A stretch of DNA of 13,930 nucleotides from Granulosicoccaceae bacterium (GCA_023301405.1 JALZUX010000172.1:1-13930), one strand, 5' to 3'; shown: positions 1-12,039, counted from the stretch's first letter. Notes: a model not told the origin generated them from the letters alone. A program made the numbers and translations.

Positions 1-1154
<1,154 letters not shown>

Positions 1155-1205
1155 AGCGAACTACTCTGACATAGGGCTTTGAATATAGTAATCATCTGAT
1201 TGGCG

Positions 1206-1826
1206 TTACAGCATTTCGAAATCGAATTCATCATCTTCCTCGTCTTTCTCATCGCCGTCACCGGTAAAACATACCGCTGCTTGATCAAGGCCTACAAAAT
1301 CAATACGTGATTGCTTACCAACCATCATCCAAACACTTTCATCCGGGGCTGCCAATATAAAGGCCGGATCAGCTGACACGCCATCACGATACAAAAAATC
1401 AAAACCAAAAATGGCACCGTCGATCAGTTTTTTCAGCAAGTCAGGTTCGAAGTTGGCATCTTTACCAAGCACGTAACAAAGACGTGCCCCACAGTCGAGA
1501 AACTCTTCCACTGAGACTTGATTATCAAGCGTAATCGTTAGATCAAAGCTTGAAGGCAGCAACACCAATTCTTCACCACTTAGGCTAACTGGCGAAAGGT
1601 CACCACGCTCTACCCATAAGCCATCATTATTAACATAACCAAATGCGGTACCACCATAGGGGATAAGTGTTTTGCCATCATTTGCTAGCGTGGCTAAACC
1701 ACACCTATTACCGTCGATATCCCGTGTTTCCACATCAACTGAGCCATAGAGTTTTGAACGATCTATTTTATTGAGTTCACAGTCGAATTCTTTATCATTG
1801 AAACTGAATTTTAGCGACCTGGGCAT
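1206..1826 (-). CDS. Uncharacterised 206-residue protein with strongly acidic C-terminal tail
   Basis: Complete frame from ATG at 1826-1824 to TAA at 1206. The start is supported by an AGGAG ribosome binding site at 1837-1833, six bases upstream. I do not recognise the family. The body (1-188) is a mixed alpha/beta sequence with no transmembrane segment or signal peptide; a Gly/Asn-rich stretch near 67-74 (IPYGGTAFGYVN) is the most distinctive part. The last 18 residues carry 11 Asp/Glu and two Phe, ending in EFDFEML. Acidic tails with aromatic residues are known on single-stranded-DNA-binding proteins and on DNA mimics, but the terminal residues do not match the SSB tip (IPF), so the analogy is loose. 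It lies 25 bases after the stop of the primase-HAD gene and 51 bases before the next gene, all on one strand, which suggests an operon. Function unknown. Confidence 0.85.
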   Translation of the reverse strand: MPRSLKFSFNDKEFDCELNKIDRSKLYGSVDVETRDIDGNRCGLATLANDGKTLIPYGGTAFGYVNNDGLWVERGDLSPVSLSGEELVLLPSSFDLTITLDNQVSVEEFLDCGARLCYVLGKDANFEPDLLKKLIDGAIFGFDFLYRDGVSADPAFILAAPDESVWMMVGKQSRIDFVGLDQAAVCFTGDGDEKDEEDDEFDFEML

Positions 1827-1832
1827 TACTAT

Positions 1833-1837
1833 CTCCT
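1833..1837 (-). promoter_or_regulatory. Ribosome binding site of the acidic-tail gene
   Basis: AGGAG on the minus strand, six bases before the ATG at 1826. It is the clearest Shine-Dalgarno in this operon and lies in the 25-base gap after the primase-HAD gene, so the second gene can be translated independently. Confidence 0.75.
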
Positions 1838-1851
1838 GACTAGCAACCTCA

Positions 1852-3105
1852 TCAGTTGCACAACTTTTCTATATTTTCCATGGCATCCGCAAATGCTGCA
1901 ATGCCATTGTCTTGCGGTCTGCAAGAAACCCCACGATCATCAATATAGGCACTCGCTGGCGGCTTGCCCTGTCCTGTATGTATTCTTTCAAAGGCAAATC
2001 CATGCTCTTCCAACCAGTTTTCTATTCTTGATTCTGCTTTTCTGTACTCAGCACTGGCCTTTTTACCGGTTGATAATCTAGAGGTCAGAATCACAATATC
2101 AGCGAATTCTGCCAGCTTACGCGTGAAATCCACGGCGCCATCAATCGGATCACCTATCTCTGCCAGACTAGTTCGACCAATTTTTTCAGCCAATACACCG
2201 TCAAGATCAACACACACCGTTGGCCTTGATATTCGTTTGAAACTTCGCTTTCTGTCCGCGGCGCGCTTTGGCCTTGCTTCTGACTTTAGCGCTTCGCCAC
2301 GCAGGCCTTCTACACCACGAATAGTAATTCTACTGTGATCTTGTGGAGCTTGGTCTGCGGGTGGTGGTGGCCCACCAACGCATTGCAGCATCGCATCCAT
2401 TGCCGCATGCCCCGAAAGCCATGGATCATCCAACCATTCATCACCGCTCCAGACAGTACCAAAATGATCCCTTGTATGGTGCAAGCCAGGCAGTCGAAAC
2501 CATGCACCAAGACTGCCTTCTTTTAGCTTTTTAGGGAATGTTTCAGGCTCTTCGCTAAGGTTATTCTCTTCCCAGGTAGACACAATAGAATGTGCCATCG
2601 CGAATACATGCTCTGTAGGCGCAGGCTTTTCAAACAACACCCACAAGTGATACCCACCATTATTATTTGAATCAAACAACAACGGGTCGTAGCCCAGATT
2701 TTGTAGTTTCCGCCACCAATTTATCGCACCAACCAGATTACGGCGCGCATGTTCTTCTGCATCAGCCTTTTCGCTATCATGCATGTCTATATCAATACCA
2801 AGCCAGCGACTGGTCTCTTCATTACTCTTGGCGTGCAAACCAATGATCTGCGGTCGTTGTCGATGCGCACTGGCAAAATGTCTGGTCAGCTTATCAAGGG
2901 TGACCATATCCGGGCCACGCTTAGCTGCAACGGGTAATGTCATTGCCTTGTAGGTACGGCCCGATTTTTTTTGTTCCCCCTGCGTCAAAGACGCGTATTG
3001 CCCCCAGACATCCTTGCGATTAACCAGGCGTTCCATCGCCCACTCAGCCATTTCACGAGCTCGGGATTGCCACTCTTTAACGACAATTTCGTGGTGACTA
3101 GCCAT
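1852..3105 (-). CDS. Archaeo-eukaryotic primase-like protein fused to a HAD-superfamily phosphatase domain
   Basis: A 417-residue protein, ATG at 3105 to TGA at 1852. The N-terminal half carries primase/polymerase (AEP) motifs in the expected order: GIDID at 103-107 (metal-binding D105 and D107), SNNNGGYHLW at 146-155 (H153 of the SxH-type nucleotide-binding motif) and WFRLPGLHH at 202-210, like the RxPG motif of mobile-element primases. A proline-rich linker (GGPPPP, 244-249) and a basic stretch (274-291) lead to a HAD domain: VDLDGVLA at 299-306 (nucleophile D300, acid D302), ILTSR at 339-343 and KPPASAYIDDR at 381-391 (K381, D389, D390). All key residues of both domains appear present. HAD enzymes are mostly phosphatases; in this setting a nucleotide or DNA/RNA 3'-end phosphatase is plausible but inferred. 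I recall related primase-like proteins annotated as TOTE-conflict-system primases; this was not verified. First gene of the probable operon. No strong ribosome binding site is visible before the ATG (AAGG lies about 13 bases upstream). Confidence 0.85.
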   Translation of the reverse strand: MASHHEIVVKEWQSRAREMAEWAMERLVNRKDVWGQYASLTQGEQKKSGRTYKAMTLPVAAKRGPDMVTLDKLTRHFASAHRQRPQIIGLHAKSNEETSRWLGIDIDMHDSEKADAEEHARRNLVGAINWWRKLQNLGYDPLLFDSNNNGGYHLWVLFEKPAPTEHVFAMAHSIVSTWEENNLSEEPETFPKKLKEGSLGAWFRLPGLHHTRDHFGTVWSGDEWLDDPWLSGHAAMDAMLQCVGGPPPPADQAPQDHSRITIRGVEGLRGEALKSEARPKRAADRKRSFKRISRPTVCVDLDGVLAEKIGRTSLAEIGDPIDGAVDFTRKLAEFADIVILTSRLSTGKKASAEYRKAESRIENWLEEHGFAFERIHTGQGKPPASAYIDDRGVSCRPQDNGIAAFADAMENIEKLCN

Positions 3106-3201
3106 TAATAATCAAAGCCCTTGTGAGCCTACTTCGTTTTATGCGCAACATATTGTATTTATTCTTAATTATCGAGTTGCTTTTTGTTTTTATTCCTAAA
3201 C

Positions 3202-3222
3202 AATACATCAGATAGATGTATT
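3202..3222. promoter_or_regulatory. Perfect inverted repeat, candidate operator
   Basis: AATACATC, a five-base spacer AGATA, then GATGTATT: eight of eight bases pair. It sits about 100 bases upstream of the primase-HAD start and 195 upstream of the Nudix start, in the shared divergent region. The form fits a dimeric repressor site, and the stem is AT-rich with no following T-run, so it is unlikely to be a terminator. No candidate regulator is encoded in the window. Confidence 0.45.
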
Positions 3223-3405
3223 AAGGGTAGACCAGACCACAAACCTGTGTTGCAAGTCTGTTAGCACAACGGCCAAATATAAAGAAGTTCTGCCCGGTTA
3301 TGCCCCTCTACTTTGATAATCTACAGCCTTTCAGCAAACAATTGCATCGCTGATTTTTGAAAAGCTCACTCTCAATTTTCATGGCATACTCCAACAGAAC
3401 TCGTT

Positions 3406-3411
3406 AAGGAG
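3406..3411 (+). promoter_or_regulatory. Ribosome binding site that fixes a TTG start
   Basis: AAGGAG lies six bases before the TTG at 3418-3420. The spacing is near ideal, and the protein read from this TTG begins with the first cysteine pair of the zinc ribbon, so TTG is the start. The next in-frame ATG is at codon 13, inside the zinc ribbon. Confidence 0.85.
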
Positions 3412-3417
3412 TACGCC

Positions 3418-3975
3418 TTGAAATTCTGCCCCGCGTGTGGCAACAGCACAATCATGTCGATACCCGACGGTGACAACCGCGAACGTCAGGTCTGCGAACA
3501 CTGCGATACCATTCATTATCAAAACCCCAACAATGTTGTTGGCTGTCTATTGGAATGGGAAGGCAAAGTACTACTGTGCAAACGTGGTATTGAGCCACGG
3601 TATGGCTATTGGACTCTACCTGCAGGCTTCATGGAAAATCAGGAGACTACGATGGAAGGAGCAGCGCGAGAAGCCCGTGAAGAGGCAAACGCAACTGCTG
3701 TCGATCTGAGGCTTTTTGGTGTCTATAACCTGCCGCGTATCAGCCAGGTCTACATCATGTTTGTTGGAAAACTAAAAAACGGGTTTGCTGAAGTCGGCGA
3801 AGAATCACTGGAAGTCGGGCTGTACGCAGAAGCTGATATTCCATGGGACGATCTGGCGTTTCCTATCGTCGTTGAAAGTCTCAAACGTTATTTTGAAGAC
3901 AGACCCAACCATCGCGTACATTTTGCAGATATTACCGGTCGCCCGGGCACAGATATCAAAATAACCCGCTATTAG
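3418..3975 (+). CDS. Nudix hydrolase with N-terminal zinc ribbon
   Basis: A 185-residue protein from TTG at 3418 to TAG at 3973. Nudix enzymes cleave nucleoside diphosphates linked to another moiety, such as ADP-ribose, NADH or oxidised nucleotides; the substrate here cannot be read from sequence. A zinc ribbon is visible as C4-x2-C7 and C26-x2-C29. The Nudix box spans residues 70-92 (G70, E76, R84-E85, E88-E89), with the usual catalytic Glu cluster intact. The glycine near the end of the box is replaced by Asn91. Among NADH pyrophosphatase (NudC)-like proteins a zinc ribbon also precedes the Nudix fold, but at 185 residues this protein is shorter and lacks their extra N-terminal domain, so it is better called a zinc-ribbon Nudix hydrolase. 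It is the only plus-strand gene in the window and converges on the SNF2 helicase gene. Confidence 0.93.
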   Translation: MKFCPACGNSTIMSIPDGDNRERQVCEHCDTIHYQNPNNVVGCLLEWEGKVLLCKRGIEPRYGYWTLPAGFMENQETTMEGAAREAREEANATAVDLRLFGVYNLPRISQVYIMFVGKLKNGFAEVGEESLEVGLYAEADIPWDDLAFPIVVESLKRYFEDRPNHRVHFADITGRPGTDIKITRY

Positions 3976-4031
3976 CCCTACAACTAGTAGAAACGTAAAA
4001 CCACAGTAGGCAGGTGCAGAGAATCTGCTCA

Positions 4032-4068
4032 TTTTTTGTGGCAGGCTCTTGTAGCCCACCACAAAAAA
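4032..4068. repeat. 37-base inverted repeat between convergent genes
   Basis: TTTTTTGTGG (4032-4041) pairs perfectly with CCACAAAAAA (4059-4068). Inside, GGCT (4044-4047) pairs with AGCC (4053-4056) around a five-base loop, with a 2x2 mismatch between the stems. It lies 57 bases after the Nudix stop and 23 bases after the helicase stop, where a shared transcription terminator would be expected. However, the T-run is on the 5' arm and the A-run on the 3' arm on both strands, the reverse of a canonical intrinsic terminator, so the U-tract after the hairpin is missing. It may still mark or protect 3' ends. Confidence 0.6.
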
Positions 4069-4091
4069 GTGTCATCTCAAATAGTGACGAC

Positions 4092-7000
4092 TTAGGTCTG
4101 TGGCGAGAACAACTCTAAAATATCATCAGCAGCTAGACCGCGAATTACCTGTTCGCGATTTTCAACAACAATATCTGCCAACTGTTTTTTTCGTTCCTGC
4201 AATTCCAGTATTTTCTCTTCAACCGTTTGCTCTGTTATCAAGCGATAAACAAATACCGGCTTGTCCTGACCGATTCGATGCGCCCGGTCAATCGCCTGGT
4301 TTTCTACCGCAGGATTCCACCACGGATCATAAAGTATAACGGTATCGGCTTTGGTCAGGTTTAATCCCGTACCACCTGCTTTCAGTGATATCAGGAAGAC
4401 ATCCACATTGCCCGACTGGAATTCGTCAACCGCTTCATCACGCTTTTTAGTTTTACCGGTCAGCTTGGTATAACTGATACCAGCCGCTTTAATTTCTGTT
4501 TCTATTAACGACAGCATTTCGGTAAATTGCGAAAACAGTAATACCCGCCTGCCCTCTTCAACAAAAGTGGGTAGCATTTCCATGAGTGAATCAAGCTTAG
4601 CTGATTGCGTAACGCTTCGAGCTTGGCTCATTTTTACCAACCGCGGATCAAGGCAAGTTTGACGCATGCGTAACAAAGCATCCAGCACGGTAATATGGCT
4701 TTGGCCCAACCCGCTTTCGGATAACGCGCGACGAACACGCGATTCCATTGATGCTCGAATGCCTTCATACAACACTGCTTGATCAGGATAGAGCGCCACT
4801 CGATGGACGATCTCAGTTTTAGCCGGTAGCTCCGATGCAACGGCATCTTTACTACGACGCAAGATAAATGGCTTTAGTCTTTTAGTTAATGCAATCGCCG
4901 GTAGAGTCTCTGACGTTTTTTCTATCGGATTACGAAAGGTTTTATTAAAATTCTTCTGATCACCGAAAAACCCGGGCATTAAAAATCGGAACTGCGACCA
5001 TACTTCTCCCAAGTGATTTTCAACCGGTGTACCAGTAAGGCACAAACGGTGGTTAGCACGCACATCACAAACGGCCTTGGCCTGCTTAGTGGCAGGATTT
5101 TTAATAGCCTGTGCTTCATCAAGAATTAAATAGTGATAATTTCTTTGCTGATGAATTTCCAGATCACGCGACAACAAAGCGTAAGTCGTTAGTAAAAGAT
5201 CGTACTGATCAAGCGTATGGAAATGCTCAGTCCGCTCCGTGCCGTGAAGTACAAGGACACGTAGGTTAGGCGCAAACTTTTCTGCTTCTCGACGCCAGTT
5301 CCCCATCAAACTGGTGGGTGCCACTACCAATGAAGGCGTCACTGCTCTGCCCTCTTGCTTTTCAACCAATACGGTGGCGAGCGCCTGGACAGTTTTTCCA
5401 AGTCCCATGTCATCAGCCAGAATACCGCTGAAGCCAAACTCGCGTAAAAACTGTAGCCAGTTAAGTCCGTCACGCTGGTAATCACGCAAATCTGCGGTCA
5501 GGTGAGTAGGTACAGGGACTGCTTCAATACCCTTAAAGGATTTCATCCGTTCTAGCAGTTCTGCAAGACGACCGGGAATTTCCCATTCAAGATTAATCTC
5601 GCCAATCGCATTAATCCCTTCAGCAATATCACTGATCACAGTCGATTGCAGCTCAGAGAATCTCAACTTGCCATCTTCGTGCTCGTGTATCTCTACCAGC
5701 ACCTCTAATACCGGTCGAATATGCTTTATTGGAAATTCAATCAAAGTTTCTTCATCAAGCCACACGGTAGCCGACGCTTCAGGGTCATCAAGGTAGCGTG
5801 GTAAATCGCCGCCGACTCTCTCGAGAAAGCTTGCCAACACAGGGATCAAAGCAATCGGCTGGCCATCGATAATAAAATTCAGATCAAGATCGAACCAATG
5901 GTTTTCGATCGAGTGATCCACATTCATCTGCCACTCTTTAGAGGTAATGATGCGGAACTCAAACTCGGGAGTACGCTCAATGATCCACCCATTGCGACGC
6001 AGATCAGCAAGCTTGCCGTCTATCAGGTCTTGCCACAACACCATATCGCGTGACGTTTTCGCTTCAACATTTAATTGGATGGTACCGTTGGCGTGCACGG
6101 TATTTACCCATTCGGGTAAGTTGGTACTGGTTAATTCATTTATTAACGCCAGCTCTGCATCGGTCTTTCTTATGACTCTGACAAACTCACCGTCTTCCTG
6201 TCGATGTAAAAATTCTTTTTGCTCAGATATCGCCATCATATGTGGCAGGCGTGCCCCGTCATAGTCAACCATTATCTCTGCATAACGATTTGTGCCAGAG
6301 CTGTCTTTGTGTGCAGTCAGCACCACTACGCCTCGCGGATTAACACCGGCTATCTGGCGAACGTCGATTGCAGCTGGTAACGGTAAATCAACCGATTCAA
6401 GAGTTTCAACCATGAACTCCGATATACGCATCGCATCTGCTTCGGCGACTGGCGGCAGATATGGGGCACCGGCTAAAAACTTCGGCGGGACATCAGTCTC
6501 AATCACACCACAGCGGGCCGTGCGTGGCTGCACATACCAAGGGGGTAGCGTAGGCAAACATACAAACGGCTCATCACTATCAACCAGCTTTATTTGCAGT
6601 GACTTGTTGCCATCTTCCGTCGTCACCCAATCAGCTTCAATGGGCCGGTTGCTGTCTATTTTTAAGGCCTCGCTATCAAAGGCCTCAAAGTGGCAAGAAC
6701 CAGTTTCGACCATCCAACGGAACACCATGTAACCATGTTCACCGGTCAGGTTGAGACCTGTCGGGCTATCTTTAAGGCCGATTAGCGCATTACAAATTCG
6801 GGCATCGTGACTACTGAGATCAGTCGCATCAAAATGACGCCTGTCCAGAGTAAGAGGTGATGACTTACCCAAACCACCGCTGCGAAGTTTACGCGCCGAA
6901 TAAGCAGCGACCTCGTAGCGGACATCTTGGCGCAAGCGGATTTGTCGGATGCGATACAACACCACCACCGCATCAATGGCGATAGAGGCGTCGTCTTGAT

Positions 7001-7397
7001 CGCGATGATTTTTCAACGCATCGCGCCAGATTTCTAATGAATCTGTACCGCTACTGCTGCCTTCATCAGCATCGAGCCATGACAGTAATACCGCCCCGAC
7101 GTGCTTGCAGTTAAGACGAACCGGGCAACTGCATGTGCCACGCAGGCTCAAGTTCTCACGCCCGCGCGTCACCACAATGCGCAGCTCATATGGCACGTCT
7201 GCAGAGCCTTGTACTTTGGCTGTGACCGTTTTATTTCCATCGAACAAAAGTTCACTGACAAGACCTTCTGCAGCGTACTCACGAGCACGATTAAAGGTCG
7301 CTTCATCAAATTCAATGGCGCAAGCACGCAATACCGCACCCTTGTCAAAAGGATTTACAAGCTCTTGCGGTCCCGCAGGAAGATTTGCCGTGTTCAT
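4092..7397 (-). CDS. SNF2-family DEAD/DEAH-box helicase with SWIM zinc finger
   Basis: A complete 1101-residue protein. SNF2 ATPases move along duplex DNA and displace bound proteins; bacterial members of this type are mostly uncharacterised. In order: a SWIM zinc finger near residues 89-99 (C89-x-C91, C97-x-H99), a long middle region of several hundred residues without a motif I can name, the ATPase lobe with ILADDMGLGKT (Walker A, K668), LILDEAQ (Walker B, DEAQ 760-763) and LTGTPVENH, then the C-terminal helicase lobe with DPWWNP and RAHRIGQ (1038-1044), the SNF2 motif VI with its arginine finger. All catalytic motifs are intact. The start ATG at 7397 is preceded by GGTAGG, a modest ribosome binding site. 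It begins 19 bases after the stop of the QEGLA gene, so the two are probably co-transcribed. It is not RapA: the SWIM finger and general layout differ. Confidence 0.95.
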   Translation of the reverse strand: MNTANLPAGPQELVNPFDKGAVLRACAIEFDEATFNRAREYAAEGLVSELLFDGNKTVTAKVQGSADVPYELRIVVTRGRENLSLRGTCSCPVRLNCKHVGAVLLSWLDADEGSSSGTDSLEIWRDALKNHRDQDDASIAIDAVVVLYRIRQIRLRQDVRYEVAAYSARKLRSGGLGKSSPLTLDRRHFDATDLSSHDARICNALIGLKDSPTGLNLTGEHGYMVFRWMVETGSCHFEAFDSEALKIDSNRPIEADWVTTEDGNKSLQIKLVDSDEPFVCLPTLPPWYVQPRTARCGVIETDVPPKFLAGAPYLPPVAEADAMRISEFMVETLESVDLPLPAAIDVRQIAGVNPRGVVVLTAHKDSSGTNRYAEIMVDYDGARLPHMMAISEQKEFLHRQEDGEFVRVIRKTDAELALINELTSTNLPEWVNTVHANGTIQLNVEAKTSRDMVLWQDLIDGKLADLRRNGWIIERTPEFEFRIITSKEWQMNVDHSIENHWFDLDLNFIIDGQPIALIPVLASFLERVGGDLPRYLDDPEASATVWLDEETLIEFPIKHIRPVLEVLVEIHEHEDGKLRFSELQSTVISDIAEGINAIGEINLEWEIPGRLAELLERMKSFKGIEAVPVPTHLTADLRDYQRDGLNWLQFLREFGFSGILADDMGLGKTVQALATVLVEKQEGRAVTPSLVVAPTSLMGNWRREAEKFAPNLRVLVLHGTERTEHFHTLDQYDLLLTTYALLSRDLEIHQQRNYHYLILDEAQAIKNPATKQAKAVCDVRANHRLCLTGTPVENHLGEVWSQFRFLMPGFFGDQKNFNKTFRNPIEKTSETLPAIALTKRLKPFILRRSKDAVASELPAKTEIVHRVALYPDQAVLYEGIRASMESRVRRALSESGLGQSHITVLDALLRMRQTCLDPRLVKMSQARSVTQSAKLDSLMEMLPTFVEEGRRVLLFSQFTEMLSLIETEIKAAGISYTKLTGKTKKRDEAVDEFQSGNVDVFLISLKAGGTGLNLTKADTVILYDPWWNPAVENQAIDRAHRIGQDKPVFVYRLITEQTVEEKILELQERKKQLADIVVENREQVIRGLAADDILELFSPQT

Positions 7398-7410
7398 TTA
7401 CCTACCGAGT

Positions 7411-7427
7411 CGTTCATCAACCGCCCA
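7411..7427 (+). repeat. Short imperfect direct repeat, left copy, at the 3' end of the QEGLA gene
   Basis: CGTTCATCAACCGCCCA covers the QEGLA stop codon. Its partner at 8711-8730 shares the 11-base core TCAACCGCCCA and a CGTT...CA lead with three extra bases. Together the copies bracket the QEGLA coding region almost exactly. Confidence 0.4.
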
Positions 7428-8706
7428 TTTCAACAAGAGGAGCGCTCTGAAGCAAGCTTTCATAATGATTACTTACTTGAGCAAGATTTATTGTGTTTAA
7501 AAAACCTGAATAAGCCAGATAACTTAACAGAAATCGCATGTCACTTGCCCATGCAGGCAAGTATCGAGGAGCGATGCACATGCCGATCCGAGATAACTGG
7601 CTAAGCACAGGAATATCTTCCAGGTCCAGCTTCCAGCAGAATAACAACAACATGCAATCTGCACGGCTATTAGCTACCAGCGCACGTAAAAAATTATGAA
7701 CCCTGATGAGTCCATCAAGGTAGACCATATCTTTAGTAAACGGCGCACCACCCGTCAGCACGCCACCTCGAAAAACTCTTCTGTAATTTTCAAAGGCTTG
7801 AAAGCGAGATCCTGTTCGCTCCATAAAATAATGATAGACCTCGATAAAATCTGCCCCATCCACCGCCATCTGAATAGCAAGCGTCCGATGAGACAGCCTT
7901 TTCAGCCGATCGAGATCCATAGAACCTGTAATAAGCTCAGAAAATAAAGCCAGCCCTTCTTGCGTTCGAGCGGTGCCCGCATAACTCGTCGATAGTATCG
8001 GCAACGCTGCCTGATATTTACCGTTTAAAGATGTTGCGACATGAATACCAGCCTCATGGTGGATTAGCTCATCGATATCCTTGTCATTAAATTTTGCATC
8101 GCGTCGAACGCGGATCCGCTCACGACCAGCCAATGCGTTAGCTGACAACTCATCAACCACGGTAACAACCGGTGCGTCATCGGCAAACATTTTTTGCACA
8201 GCCGTTTCTAACTTGGCGGCCAGTTCACTGCTATCAACATCCGTTTGCAACAAAAATTTTTCGTTAAATCCATCAAGTTGACTCTGCGCATCCGAGAAAT
8301 CACCAGCAAGTGTCAGCGCTGTGCTGGTTTGATCAATCAACACGTCACCTGGCGCACCATACAAGGCACTGGAATAAGTGAAAAATTCCGGTGTTCCACA
8401 GGCAAGCCGCATTCGTGCACTGTTTTCAATTGACATCGCCTGCCGATCAAGCCAATCGCTGATTCCCACCCCTTGATCAAATTGCGCAGTCTTGGTTAAG
8501 CGCCGCGCTTGCGCCACTAGATCAAGCTCCGGCTGAGCATTGTAATCCGCATAGCTAACCACGGGCAGTCTTTTGGCGTTATTGGCTAAAAATTGATCAC
8601 GCACACCACCATGCCAACCTAGGTGAGTCACCACTCTGGTTTTTTGTGCGGCTGATTTCAGCATATGACAAATTTGTGTTGACTGGTTTTTGACAACGTC
8701 ACCCAT
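7417..8706 (-). CDS. QEGLA-motif (DUF1704) metallopeptidase-like protein
   Basis: A complete 429-residue protein. It carries HHEAGIH at 216-222, giving an HExxxH metal-binding motif (H217, E218, H222), and TQEGLA at 248-253 with the motif Gln-Glu-Gly-Leu-Ala that names the family. Databases call such proteins flavohemoglobin expression-modulating QEGLA motif proteins (DUF1704). The family includes the animal tubulin tyrosine carboxypeptidases MATCAP/KIAA0895L, where the HExxxH histidines and a downstream Glu bind zinc. By analogy E250 should be the third ligand. Bacteria have no tubulin, so the substrate here is unknown. There is no signal peptide, so it is probably cytoplasmic. The ATG at 8706 is the first possible start, since an in-frame TGA lies at 8718-8716; no strong ribosome binding site is seen. 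It lies 19 bases upstream of the SNF2 helicase gene. Confidence 0.92.
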   Translation of the reverse strand: MGDVVKNQSTQICHMLKSAAQKTRVVTHLGWHGGVRDQFLANNAKRLPVVSYADYNAQPELDLVAQARRLTKTAQFDQGVGISDWLDRQAMSIENSARMRLACGTPEFFTYSSALYGAPGDVLIDQTSTALTLAGDFSDAQSQLDGFNEKFLLQTDVDSSELAAKLETAVQKMFADDAPVVTVVDELSANALAGRERIRVRRDAKFNDKDIDELIHHEAGIHVATSLNGKYQAALPILSTSYAGTARTQEGLALFSELITGSMDLDRLKRLSHRTLAIQMAVDGADFIEVYHYFMERTGSRFQAFENYRRVFRGGVLTGGAPFTKDMVYLDGLIRVHNFLRALVANSRADCMLLLFCWKLDLEDIPVLSQLSRIGMCIAPRYLPAWASDMRFLLSYLAYSGFLNTINLAQVSNHYESLLQSAPLVEMGG

Positions 8707-8881
8707 GAAACGTTTTCACTCAACCGCCCACTAGGACCGCTTCGCAGTGAATGGTATTGAGTTGCCGCTCGAGAATTGGAGACTCGATTAGGCAAAAATG
8801 GCGATTGAAGAATTATCCAAGGAACATACCCGGCGGCTACTATTGCCTCAATATTTTTATTCGGGACCGGACCTGACCCGA
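8707..8881. other. Spacer between lptE and the QEGLA gene
   Basis: These 175 bases follow lptE and precede the QEGLA gene, both minus strand. A weak hairpin just after the lptE stop (TCGGG near 8879-8875 with CCCGA near 8863-8859, followed on the minus strand by ATAAAAAT) could end the leuS-lptE transcript, but the stem is only five bases. No gene or convincing promoter was found. It does not encode holA. Confidence 0.4.
8711..8730 (+). repeat. Short imperfect direct repeat, right copy, just upstream of the QEGLA start
   Basis: CGTTTTCACTCAACCGCCCA begins five bases upstream of the QEGLA ATG. It aligns with 7411-7427 over all 17 bases of that copy with three single-base gaps. An 11-base match alone is expected by chance somewhere in a window this long; the extended match and its placement make it slightly more notable. 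Confidence 0.4.

Positions 8882-12039
<3,158 letters not shown>

Larger units (their letters stand above)
3106..3417. promoter_or_regulatory. Divergent intergenic spacer with no gene
   Basis: These 312 bases separate the primase operon (minus) from the Nudix gene (plus) and must hold both promoters. The left half (about 3140-3230) is AT-rich and contains the perfect inverted repeat at 3202-3222. I found -10-like hexamers (TACAAT on the minus strand near 3150; GATAAT on the plus strand near 3315) but no well-spaced -35 partner for either, so no promoter is called. No RNA gene was seen. Confidence 0.6.

Noticed and set aside
1206..1263. SSB-type C-terminal tip
   Set aside because: The tail is acidic but lacks the Ile-Pro-Phe end, and the body shows no OB-fold signature I can recognise, so the protein is not called an SSB.
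3106..3417. Sigma-70 promoters for the divergent genes
   Set aside because: Several -10-like hexamers exist in the AT-rich spacer but none has a good -35 at 16-18 bases, so calling one would be a guess.
4032..4068. Canonical bidirectional intrinsic terminator
   Set aside because: The hairpin is good but no T-run follows it on either strand; the T and A runs are inside the arms in the reverse order. Recorded as an inverted repeat instead.
7101..7604. Plus-strand frame of 167 codons across the helicase/QEGLA junction
   Set aside because: It lies opposite two well-supported minus-strand genes, has no recognisable motif and looks like an antisense shadow.
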